Assembly (NCBI GenBank): GCA_030840615.1
Contig: JAVEEE010000140.1
Coordinates: 1-13,796 of the forward strand
Length of the DNA: 13,796 nt
From: Frankiaceae bacterium
GTDB taxonomy: Bacteria > Actinomycetota > Actinomycetes > JAFAQI01
Direction: 5' to 3'
Part shown: in pieces, positions 5,953 to 12,386 of the stretch
Layout of the letters: every line of letters begins with the position of its first letter
Numbering within the stretch: position 1 is the first letter of the stretch
The notes under the pieces: model-generated
Seen by the model: the letters and a program-made list of their open reading frames with translations, nothing else
Database searches by the model: none
What the model was told of the DNA's origin: nothing
Made by a program: the position numbers and the translations under genes

Positions 5953-7299
5953 GGCGCCACCCCCACCGCTCCGGGAGCGCCCGGCCGCCGGCAGCCGGAC
6001 GATCGCGGTGAGACCTCCGCCGGGTGTCTCCCGCAGCTCGGCGCGGCCGTGGTCGGCCGCGACGAGCCGCGCGACGATCGCGAGACCGAGGCCGGCGCTC
6101 GCCGGTCCCGAGCGGTCGCTCACGAACCGCTCGAAGGCGGACGCGCGCAGCTCAGCGGACATCCCGGGACCGTCGTCGGCAACCGTCAGGACGACGTCGT
6201 CGGCCTCAGCCGTGACCGAGACGTGGACCTTGCCGCCTCGCTCCAGCGCGTCCAGCGCATTGGCCAGCAGGTTGTCCAGGATCTGTTCGAGGTGGCCGGG
6301 AGTCGTGGTCGCGCGCGCCGGGGAGGTCGTGGCCTGGAGACCCACACCGCGGTCCTGTGCGACCGGCCGCCACAGGTCGACGCGTTCGCCGACAACCGTT
6401 TCCACCGCGACGGCTTGCTGGTCGACGACAACTGCTTCTGCTCGTGCGACCGCCAACAATCCGTCGGCGAGGCGGCTGAGCCGGCTGATCTCACGTAGTG
6501 CACCGAGCAGCTCGAGCCGCGTCTCCTCGTTCGTGTCCTCAGCGAGGAGCTCGAGTCGTAGCCGCAGTGCCGACAGTGGCGTGCGAATCTGATGCGATAC
6601 GTCGGCAGTCATCACACGTTGGCTGTCGAGCAGGGCTCCGATGCGCGTCGCCATCTCGTTGAACGCTCTAGCCAGTGAACGGACCTCGGGTGCGCCTTGT
6701 TGGTCGGAGCTGCGGGCACTGATGTCGCCGTGACCCATGCGTTCGGCTACTGCCTGCAGGTCCCGCATGGGCCGGCTGATCCATTGCGCGAGACGTGCGG
6801 CGACGAACGCCCCGACCGCGAGTGTGATGATCGCCGCGATGCCGAACTCGAGCCAGAGCAGCGCGATCCGGTGGTTCAGTGGCTCGGTATCGCGCACGAG
6901 GATCGCGGTGCCGTCCGGGTGATCGGGCTCTCCGACCGTCGCGATGCGGACGACCGCGTTCGGCGCCGTCGGCCGCCGCCCGGCCCGGACTGCATCGAGA
7001 AGCCGGGGGCTGATCGCACGGCCTGCCCGGCTGATGACTGTCCCGACGTTGTCGATGACGACCACGCCGTCGCCGGCTTCAGCCGGAAGGCGCAGAGGCT
7101 CAGCGGAGGCTCCCGGCGGGCCGGCCCGGTCGCCCAGGTGCTCTTCGGCGACCGCAGCCAGTGCGCTCGCGGCGCTGCCCGTTGTAGCCGCAAAGTCATG
7201 ACGCTCTCTCGAGGTCAGCGTCAGTCCCAAGGGAAGGACGACGAGTGCAAGCAGCGCCAGCAAGACTGCGAGAAAGCTCGCGAGGATGCGCCGGGTCAT
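5890..7299 (-). CDS. Membrane sensor histidine kinase (HAMP-HisKA-HATPase), OmpR-system partner
   Basis: A 469-residue protein. A transmembrane segment spans about residues 7-29, an extracytoplasmic sensor of about 115 residues follows (no cysteines, no recognised domain), and a second transmembrane segment lies at about 146-170. Then come a HAMP linker (WISRPMRDLQAVAERM), the H-box DVSHQIRTPL with the phosphorylated His236, the N-box LDNLLANALDA at about 341-351, the G1 box ADDGPGM near 374-380, an F-box FERFVSD and the G2 box GLGLAIVARLV near 403-413. All catalytic elements are intact. The ATG overlaps the TGA of the upstream response regulator gene (ATGA, 4 bp), so the pair is translationally coupled. 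The last ~25 residues are a Gly/Arg-rich tail beyond the ATPase domain, encoded in DNA that overlaps the propeller gene on the other strand. The signal sensed is unknown. Confidence 0.92.
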   Translation of the reverse strand: MTRRILASFLAVLLALLALVVLPLGLTLTSRERHDFAATTGSAASALAAVAEEHLGDRAGPPGASAEPLRLPAEAGDGVVVIDNVGTVISRAGRAISPRLLDAVRAGRRPTAPNAVVRIATVGEPDHPDGTAILVRDTEPLNHRIALLWLEFGIAAIITLAVGAFVAARLAQWISRPMRDLQAVAERMGHGDISARSSDQQGAPEVRSLARAFNEMATRIGALLDSQRVMTADVSHQIRTPLSALRLRLELLAEDTNEETRLELLGALREISRLSRLADGLLAVARAEAVVVDQQAVAVETVVGERVDLWRPVAQDRGVGLQATTSPARATTTPGHLEQILDNLLANALDALERGGKVHVSVTAEADDVVLTVADDGPGMSAELRASAFERFVSDRSGPASAGLGLAIVARLVAADHGRAELRETPGGGLTAIVRLPAAGRSRSGGGGALLPARHQGRAGHLAVDDTVA

Positions 7300-7988
7300 G
7301 ACGCGGACAGGCGGAAGCCACGGCCATAGACGGTTTCGATCAGCGAACTGTCGCCGAGCTTGCGTCGCAGCGCTGCCATGTGCACATCGAGAACTTTCGT
7401 CGGCCCATACCAGTGTTCGTCCCAGGCGCGGTCGAAGATCTCCTCCCTGCTGACCACTCGCGTCGGGTCCGCCAGCAGGCACGCCAGAATGTCGAACTCC
7501 TTGGCCGTGAGTGTGACCGGGTCGCCGGCGACCTCGACCTTGCGGGCGCCGAGGTCGACCGCCAGCCTGCCGTGCCGCACGACGTTGCCTTCTGCGCGGC
7601 CGGTCCTGCGCAGGACGGCCCGCATGCGTGCCAACAGCTCGGCGAAGCCGAAAGGCTTGGACACGTAGTCGTCGGCCCCGGCGTCGAGGGCCGACACCCG
7701 GTCGGGCTCGGCTTCGCGTGCGGTGACAACGATGATCGGCGCGTCCGACCGAGCCCGCATCTGCGTGCAGAGCGCGACGCCGTCGATGTCCGGGAGGCCC
7801 AGGTCGAGAAGGATGAGGTCGGCGTCCGTGACGTGCCGCTCCGCCTCCGCACCGGTGCGCGCCGCAGTCACGTGGCACCCGGCGCGCCCCAGTCCGCGGG
7901 CCAGCTGCTCGGCGATGGAAGGGTCGTCCTCGACGACGAGCACGCGGACGCCGACCAGGTCTTCGGTTACGGCGCCGAGCTCGTTCAC
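7296..7988 (-). CDS. OmpR/PhoB-family response regulator
   Basis: A 230-residue cytoplasmic regulator. The receiver domain shows the acidic pair VEDD (Asp21, Asp22), the phosphoacceptor Asp62 in LLDLGLPDIDG, Thr89 in VVTAREAE and Lys111 in VSKPFGFAEL. The C-terminal winged helix includes LTAKEFDILACLL, VVSREEIFDRAWD, the DVHMAALRRKLGD recognition region and the final YGRGFRL. The likely start is the GTG at 7986-7988, the last good start before the receiver; the frame is open to 8057 but the extra residues look non-coding and would reach almost to the divergent gene. It is coupled to the downstream kinase gene and divergent from the DoxX-Rieske gene. Likely targets include its own promoter and that operon (inference from arrangement and the inverted repeat there). 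Confidence 0.92.
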   Translation of the reverse strand: MNELGAVTEDLVGVRVLVVEDDPSIAEQLARGLGRAGCHVTAARTGAEAERHVTDADLILLDLGLPDIDGVALCTQMRARSDAPIIVVTAREAEPDRVSALDAGADDYVSKPFGFAELLARMRAVLRRTGRAEGNVVRHGRLAVDLGARKVEVAGDPVTLTAKEFDILACLLADPTRVVSREEIFDRAWDEHWYGPTKVLDVHMAALRRKLGDSSLIETVYGRGFRLSAS

Positions 7989-8034
7989 TCGATCACGGTA
8001 CGTCGCGCGATGCGGGCAGATCCGAAGTGAACGA
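7981..8034. promoter_or_regulatory. 9-bp inverted repeat across the divergent promoter region
   Basis: TCGTTCACT at 7981-7989 is matched by its exact reverse complement AGTGAACGA at 8026-8034, 45 bp apart start to start. The second arm also sits inside a small palindrome, GAAGT-GAACG-ACTTC (8024-8038). The repeat spans the 78-base region between the response regulator (GTG at 7988) and the DoxX-Rieske gene (ATG at 8067). It is a candidate site for the adjacent response regulator. The first arm includes the GTG codon, so part of the match lies in coding sequence. Confidence 0.35.
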
Positions 8035-8066
8035 CTTCTTAGGCATCGGCTCTGCATCCTGGTGTC

Positions 8067-9215
8067 ATGTCGCCGCAGCGATCCGCCCAGCAGGGCGCAC
8101 GTCCCCTGCCGGCGCCCAGAGATCCCGGACCTCCCGCTTGGGTCACCGGCCCGCAGTGGGCGCAGCTGCGCTTCCGGCAGCCCGGCTGGATGTTGCTCCC
8201 CCTGCGCGGCTTCCTCGGCGTGACGTTCGTCTACGCAGGACTGCAGAAGCTGGCCAACCCGGCGTATCTCGACCCGAACAACCCTGCCTCGGTGGTAGGG
8301 CAGATGCGGGCGTTACGCAACGTCAGCCCGATCGGGCCCCTTCTCGGTCTGTCGCTGCACGCGCCGACCCTGGTGGGCCTGCTCATCGCTTCGGGGGAGC
8401 TGGCCGTCGGGTTCGCCGTACTGCTCGGTTTCTGGACGCGGCTGGCGGGGCTCGGCGGAATGCTGCTGGCGCTGACCTTCTTCCTCACGGTTAGCTGGAG
8501 TACGACGCCTTACTTCTACGGCTCGGACATCGTGTTCCTTTTCGCCTGGAGCGTGATCGCGGCGTTCGGCGCCGCCGGCGTGCTCAGTCTCGACGGCTGG
8601 ATGCAGGCGCGAGCGCGAAGGCTTGCCGGACTTCCTGCGCGGCCGCCGGTGTTTGCGAGTGCCGAGCGATTGGCTCCGAACCTGCAGAGCGAGGTCGATC
8701 GACGCACGCTGCTGCTCGGTGTCCGTACTGCCGGGGTCGTCGCCGTCGCGGCCGCCGCAACCGGCGGAGCGACCGCGGCCGTCGGCCGCCTGGTGGGTGG
8801 CACGAACCGAGCCCGAGGAGGGCTCACTCTCCGCCAGCCGGCCGGCTCGACTCCTGCCCCGACTCCGACCCGGACAAGCCCGGGTCGTCATCCCAGCAAG
8901 TCGCCGCCACCCGGGACGGCGATCGGCCCCGCGAGCGCCGTCCCGGTCGGCCAGGCGGCGCGTTTCACCGACCCCGGAAGCGGTGGTCCGGCCTGGGTCG
9001 TCCAGCCCGACGCGGGTCGCTTCGTCGCGTTCTCCGCCACCTGCACTCACGCCGGCTGCACGGTGGACTTCGACCGCGGCAGCGCAACGTTTGTGTGTCC
9101 GTGCCACGGTGGGACATTCAACGCGAGGAACGGGCGGGTCCTCGGAGGGCCGCCGCCGGCCCCGTTGCCGGCGATTCCGGTGCACGTCGTCGACGGGCAG
9201 ATCCGGGTGGATTGA
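8067..9215 (+). CDS. DoxX-like membrane domain fused to a Rieske [2Fe-2S] domain
   Basis: A 382-residue fusion. Residues of about 40-180 are a DoxX/DoxD-like four-helix membrane unit (LRGFLGVTFVYAGLQKL near 46-62, then further helices near 100-122, 127-145 and 153-174). Residues 211-240 begin DRRTLLLGV and continue into a hydrophobic stretch, resembling the twin-arginine signal anchor of Rieske proteins. A Pro/Thr-rich linker (about 258-285) leads to the Rieske domain: Cys326-T-His328, Cys344-PC-His347 as cluster ligands, with Cys331 and Cys346 positioned for the disulfide of high-potential Rieske proteins. The usual CPCHGS reads CPCHGG. DoxD is a subunit of thiosulfate:quinone oxidoreductase in Acidianus; electron transfer at the outer face of the membrane is likely, but donor and acceptor are unknown. 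It is followed after 7 nt by the cytochrome-like gene. Confidence 0.88.
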   Translation: MSPQRSAQQGARPLPAPRDPGPPAWVTGPQWAQLRFRQPGWMLLPLRGFLGVTFVYAGLQKLANPAYLDPNNPASVVGQMRALRNVSPIGPLLGLSLHAPTLVGLLIASGELAVGFAVLLGFWTRLAGLGGMLLALTFFLTVSWSTTPYFYGSDIVFLFAWSVIAAFGAAGVLSLDGWMQARARRLAGLPARPPVFASAERLAPNLQSEVDRRTLLLGVRTAGVVAVAAAATGGATAAVGRLVGGTNRARGGLTLRQPAGSTPAPTPTRTSPGRHPSKSPPPGTAIGPASAVPVGQAARFTDPGSGGPAWVVQPDAGRFVAFSATCTHAGCTVDFDRGSATFVCPCHGGTFNARNGRVLGGPPPAPLPAIPVHVVDGQIRVD

Positions 9216-9222
9216 GTTGTCG

Positions 9223-9912
9223 ATGAAACCTCAGCAGTCAACCCGCTGGACGACACCGGTCGTCGAGGTGGTGAGCACGGCGACCGGGTCGGCGCATCGG
9301 GACGACCCGGTGTCGCCCGGCACGGGTGGGCCGGCCGGCAACGCCAGGCTGACCGCCTGGCTGGGCCTGGTCCTGCTCGTGTTGTTCATCGTCGAGGTCC
9401 TCACCTTGATCTCGCTCGACGCGACGATCAGCATCCATGTGCTGGTCGGTGCGGCACTCGTTCCGCTGGTCTTGCTGAAGACCGCGACGACCGGGTGGCG
9501 GATCCTGCGTTACTACTTCGGGTCGGTTGACTACCGGACGGCGGGTCCGCCGCCGCTGCTGTTGCGCCTGCTTGGCCCACTCGTCGTGCTGACCAGCCTT
9601 GCTGTGCTCGGAAGTGGCCTGGCGTTGATCGCGCTCGGTGACACGGCGCGCTCCTCAAAGCTCACCATCGGTGGCTTCACGATGGACGCAGTCGGCCTGC
9701 ACAAGGTGTCCTTCGTGGTGTGGCTCGTGGTCACCGGGTTGCATGCGCTGCTGCGCCTCGTGCCGGCGGCCAAGCTCGTCGGCAGCAGCCCTGCCGGGCG
9801 CGATCGGGTGCCGGGCGGCACTCGTCGCGCCTGGCTCCTCAGCGGGACGGCGGCGCTGGCCGTCGCGGTCGGCGTCGTCGTCCTGAGCTTCGCCGGAGCC
9901 TGGACCGACTGA
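9223..9912 (+). CDS. Small membrane protein resembling a b-type cytochrome
   Basis: A 229-residue protein. After a polar N-terminus of about 40 residues there are probably five membrane segments, near residues 43-65, 69-86, 112-138, 158-180 and 206-226. Histidines sit in or at the edge of helices: His72 (ATISIHVLVG), His160 (VGLHKVSF) and His174 (TGLHALLRL). This spacing fits heme ligation as in cytochrome b561/DUF4405-like membrane proteins, but I cannot name the family with certainty. The start ATG at 9223 is preceded by GGTGGA; a TTG two codons upstream is an alternative. The gene begins 7 nt after the DoxX-Rieske stop and is surely in the same operon, which suggests a two-protein membrane redox unit (inference). 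Confidence 0.7.
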   Translation: MKPQQSTRWTTPVVEVVSTATGSAHRDDPVSPGTGGPAGNARLTAWLGLVLLVLFIVEVLTLISLDATISIHVLVGAALVPLVLLKTATTGWRILRYYFGSVDYRTAGPPPLLLRLLGPLVVLTSLAVLGSGLALIALGDTARSSKLTIGGFTMDAVGLHKVSFVVWLVVTGLHALLRLVPAAKLVGSSPAGRDRVPGGTRRAWLLSGTAALAVAVGVVVLSFAGAWTD

Positions 9913-9922
9913 GCCGTTCCCG

Positions 9923-9939
9923 CTCGGAGTCGGCCCGAG
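9923..9939. terminator. Possible bidirectional terminator between convergent genes
   Basis: CTCGG (9923-9927) and CCGAG (9935-9939) can form a five-pair stem with a 7-nt loop in the 30-nt gap between the cytochrome-like gene and the nitroreductase gene. There is no T-run on either side, so termination here is only suggested by position. Confidence 0.3.
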
Positions 9940-9942
9940 TGT

Positions 9943-10938
9943 CTAGTCGGTGAGGTCGGTCAGGATGGCGTCGACAGCACGCCGTGGCGTCGTCGTCGCT
10001 TCGGCCGCATAGCCGAGCCGTAGCACGAGCTGGGCGACGGCTGCGGTGGACAGCTCCCGCCGAATCTCGGCGCGCACGTGCGGGAGCTCGACGGCCTGGC
10101 TGTGGATCGCAGCGAACGCCCCGTGCCTGGCGGCGGTCAGGAGCAGTCGCTGCAGTGCTTGGCCTGCGACCAGCCAGGCTTTCGCGTCGTCACGTTCGGT
10201 GGCCAGGACGGCAAGCGTTCCCGGACGCCGCGAGGGTTCGTGCAGCTGCCCGATACCTCGGCCGAGGTCGAGATCTCGTGCCTGGAGCTCGTCGATGTTG
10301 TTCGTCGACTGTGGTCCTGCGTAGGCGGTTGACGGGATTCCGTCCCGACGGCCGGCGTTCGGCTCAGGCGTCCAGGCCTCGGTCTCTTCCCGCACCCGAG
10401 GGTCTTGTCGGAGCTCTCGTTCGGCAGCGCGGGCAAGGTGCAGGAGGCGGGTTCGCTGTCCGGGGTCCGTGAGGTAGAAGAGCAGTGCGTGCTCCTCAGC
10501 CGCCGCCTGCTGGAGCCGCACGGCCAGCTCGGCGCTCACCGGCCGGTCGTCGAAGGGTCCGCGATGGGTGTGCCGGCGACTGATGGCGGCGAACATCAGG
10601 CGCTCCTCCGCGTCGGCGGGGATGCCCGGCTTCGGGCCGACTCGGGCCAGCAGGCCGGGATCGTCCGTGGGCATCAGCTCGACGGTGCTGTCGAATCCGA
10701 ACTTGCGCAGGGCCAGCCGCAGGCCGTAGAGCGCGGCACCACAGCTCATGGCCAGTTCGCGATGGTCAGGATCGGTCACTGCGAGGGCGCGGCTCGTGTC
10801 GGCCGCCACCGTGAAGACGATCCCGTCCCAGGCAATCTTCCACGGCTGCGTGTTGTGGACCGAAGGCGCGCGGCTTGCCGCAGCGACGATCGCGCGGACC
10901 TCAGCCGGTCGCAGGAGTGCTTGCGTTTCCAGGGACAT
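9943..10938 (-). CDS. Acg-like nitroreductase-fold flavoprotein
   Basis: A 331-residue protein with the opening RAPSVHNTQPWKI (residues 23-35) typical of the Acg subfamily (Mycobacterium tuberculosis Rv2032, Rv3127, Rv3131), then DPDHRELAMSCGAALYGLRL, RRHTHRGPFDDRPV and a C-terminal GQALQRLLLTAARHG stretch. Length matches Acg proteins (about 330). Those mycobacterial relatives bind FMN and belong to the DosR dormancy regulon; several lack ordinary nitroreductase activity, so an FMN-binding or sequestering role is possible. The start is supported by GAGGAGG (10947-10953) eight nt upstream of the ATG. The gene start lies inside the 3' end of the preceding gene (38-nt overlap), so the two are co-transcribed. 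A DosR-box-like site precedes that operon. Confidence 0.9.
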   Translation of the reverse strand: MSLETQALLRPAEVRAIVAAASRAPSVHNTQPWKIAWDGIVFTVAADTSRALAVTDPDHRELAMSCGAALYGLRLALRKFGFDSTVELMPTDDPGLLARVGPKPGIPADAEERLMFAAISRRHTHRGPFDDRPVSAELAVRLQQAAAEEHALLFYLTDPGQRTRLLHLARAAERELRQDPRVREETEAWTPEPNAGRRDGIPSTAYAGPQSTNNIDELQARDLDLGRGIGQLHEPSRRPGTLAVLATERDDAKAWLVAGQALQRLLLTAARHGAFAAIHSQAVELPHVRAEIRRELSTAAVAQLVLRLGYAAEATTTPRRAVDAILTDLTD

Positions 10939-11428
10939 GGTGACGGCCTCCTCGACGTGATGGGTGCTGCTGCGGAACCGCCTCGGCGGCGAGCTGGTGA
11001 AGAAATGCCTCGACCGTCGCCTGGGCGACGCGAGACAAGGCCAGTCGATCGAGCCCGGCCCCGAGCCCGCCCAGCGGTGGTGCATAGCTGCCCACGATCG
11101 ACAGCACGCTCGTCAGAGGATCGGAGGGCGTGATGCCGATGTTGGCGTCGAGCGACGGATAGAAGTGACTGGCGGGGCCGGTTGCCTCCCACCGCAGTGG
11201 AATGACGGCAGTCGTCCCCACCCGTCGCGCCGGGAGGGTGCGCGCCACGACGGTCTTGCTCAGGCCGTGCGGAAGTCGGGCGGGACGAACGTCGAGCAGG
11301 ATGTCCAGCCCCTCGTCCATCGCTCGTTGTGCGTGGTGGTGGAGGGCGTGTCCCGACAGCGCTTGCTCGACCGCGCACTGCGCCTCGTCGGCCGGCAGCG
11401 GCAGCGTGAGATGCGCCTCGAGGAACAT
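10901..11428 (-). CDS. Conserved-looking protein of unknown function, first gene of the nitroreductase operon
   Basis: A 175-residue soluble protein whose family I cannot name. It opens MFLEAHLTLPLPADEAQ, has a helical His-rich stretch (GHALHHHAQRAMDEG), then beta strands (TTAVIPLRWEATGP), the phrase SHFYPSLDANIGI, and ends with GSYAPPLGGLGAGLDRLALS and a helix. The order (strand, helix, several strands, long C-terminal helix) is what a small START/SRPBCC-like alpha-beta fold would give; that is a guess. The start ATG at 11426-11428 is the only good one after the operator-like site; GGAG lies unusually close before it (2 nt). The last ~12 codons overlap the nitroreductase start and are low-complexity. 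A DosR-type box lies 32 nt upstream. Confidence 0.75.
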   Translation of the reverse strand: MFLEAHLTLPLPADEAQCAVEQALSGHALHHHAQRAMDEGLDILLDVRPARLPHGLSKTVVARTLPARRVGTTAVIPLRWEATGPASHFYPSLDANIGITPSDPLTSVLSIVGSYAPPLGGLGAGLDRLALSRVAQATVEAFLHQLAAEAVPQQHPSRRGGRHHVPGNASTPATG

Positions 11429-11460
11429 GACTCCATGACGCCACGGACCGCGCTCGACAA

Positions 11461-11480
11461 CCAGGGGCGAACGTCCCGAG
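11461..11480. promoter_or_regulatory. Candidate DosR/DevR box upstream of the nitroreductase operon
   Basis: Read on the minus strand it is CTCGGGACGTTCGCCCCTGG. Against the mycobacterial DosR consensus TTSGGGACTWWAGTCCCSAA, 14 of 20 positions agree, including GGGAC, the WW centre and CCCS. It lies 32 nt upstream of the ATG at 11428, a usual place for DosR activation. Confidence 0.55.
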
Positions 11481-11545
11481 TATGGGCCTGACGTGACGAG
11501 CGCCCGCCCCGTGACCGGGCACATGAAAGCGCCCGGCACGAAAGT

Positions 11546-11575
11546 GAGGGGCCCGAGCCGAAGCTCGGACCCCTC
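11546..11575 (-). terminator. Strong hairpin terminator after the membrane protein gene
   Basis: GAGGGG(C)CCGAGC at 11546-11558 pairs with GCTCGG(A)CCCCTC at 11563-11575 around a CGAA loop: 12 pairs with one mismatch. It lies 22 nt beyond the stop of the minus-strand gene at 11598. On that strand the stem is followed by ACTTTC, a short T-run, and then a second hairpin (GCCCGG/CCGGGC, 11515-11536). It would insulate the membrane protein gene from the nitroreductase operon. Confidence 0.7.
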
Positions 11576-11597
11576 GCTTACCGGTGTTGGACGTTGA

Positions 11598-12212
11598 CTA
11601 CACCTCGACCGGAGCCGGCGTGCGGGCTCCCAATCGGGACAGCACCTCTGCGTCAGGAGTGACGCGACGCAGGTGCCAGAAGCCCAGCGCCGACAGGAGC
11701 AGCAACACACCGGCGCCGATGAAGGACACGAGCGAGGCGATCGCCGCGATCTGTCCCAGCTTCCAGAAGGCGTAGGCGTTGAGCAGCATGCCGCGCAGCG
11801 TCTCGCCCATGAACAGCGACTGCCGTTGTCCGGCCAAGGTGGCCAGGTTCGGGTCGTCGGGGTTCGAAGCCTGCAGGGCGATGTACTGCCCGCTGACCTC
11901 AGAGTAGGTCTTGCCGTCGGCGATGCCACGCATGTGCACGCCGATGTAGTGGTTGGCGAAGACCTGCGCCTGCTGGCCATTGACAACCTGCTGGCCGGCG
12001 TACGGCGTCACGTACTTGGTGATCTCGGCGTCCTTCTGGGCGACGATCCCGGCCTTGTCCGGGAACGAGATCTTCTGCTCGACCAGCTGCGTTCTCACGT
12101 TGTGGTCGGCAAACGAGTGACCCCACGAGAGCAGGGCACCAGCGATGATAAGCACTGCAACGACCACCAGAGCACCAGTGGACACCAGCGCGTCAAACGT
12201 CTTGCGGCGCAT
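11598..12212 (-). CDS. Two-pass membrane protein with extracytoplasmic domain, conserved in actinomycetes
   Basis: A 204-residue protein. One membrane helix lies near residues 10-32 (LVSTGALVVVAVLIIAGALL) and a second near 155-180 (ASLVSFIGAGVLLLLSALGF), ending GFWHLRR. Between them is an outer domain of about 115 residues with no cysteine, containing KYVTPYAGQQVVNGQQAQVF, ANHYIGVHMRGIADGKTYSE and a last part FMGETLRGMLLNAYAFWKLG. I recall this layout in uncharacterised actinobacterial membrane proteins and know no function. The ATG at 12212 is supported by AAAGGAG seven nt upstream. It is divergent from the DosR-like regulator gene (174 nt between starts), and the DosR-type box in that gap lies 121 nt from this gene. 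Confidence 0.8.
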   Translation of the reverse strand: MRRKTFDALVSTGALVVVAVLIIAGALLSWGHSFADHNVRTQLVEQKISFPDKAGIVAQKDAEITKYVTPYAGQQVVNGQQAQVFANHYIGVHMRGIADGKTYSEVSGQYIALQASNPDDPNLATLAGQRQSLFMGETLRGMLLNAYAFWKLGQIAAIASLVSFIGAGVLLLLSALGFWHLRRVTPDAEVLSRLGARTPAPVEV

Positions 12213-12333
12213 TGTCGTCTCCTTTCGCCGCGAGGAAGCCGGTCGGCTCCCGTCTGCCACTCACTCTCGTCTGCACGCAGCGTCATCCGGCAGAGACGAA
12301 TGACCCATCACCCCAGCCGGGAGACCCCAGTTG

Positions 12334-12353
12334 GCCAGGACCAAAGTCCCTGC
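12334..12353. promoter_or_regulatory. Candidate DosR/DevR box upstream of the regulator gene
   Basis: GCCAGGACCAAAGTCCCTGC. Its right half AGTCCC is a perfect DosR half-site and the left half AGGACC keeps four of six positions around an AA centre; 13 of 20 positions match TTSGGGACTWWAGTCCCSAA. It ends 33 nt before the GTG of the regulator gene, nearly the same spacing as the other box in this window. It suggests autoregulation. Confidence 0.6.
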
Positions 12354-12386
12354 CCGGATCCGGCGAAGAAGTGACACTCTGGGCAG

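Noticed and set aside
7300..7878. Upstream extension of the kinase frame to 7878, making a 662-residue protein.
   Set aside because: This part overlaps the response regulator in another frame and translates to Arg/Gly-rich sequence; the ATGA overlap at 7296-7299 marks the true start.
10330..10350. GACGGGATTCCGTCCCGAC as a third DosR-box candidate.
   Set aside because: The half-sites are out of register by one base for the GGGACT-WW-AGTCCC layout, and it lies deep inside the nitroreductase coding region.
12256..12302. Imperfect inverted repeat TCGTCTGC / GCAGAGACGA upstream of the membrane protein gene.
   Set aside because: The arms differ by a two-base insertion and the region has no other operator features; not better than chance for a GC-rich intergenic segment.
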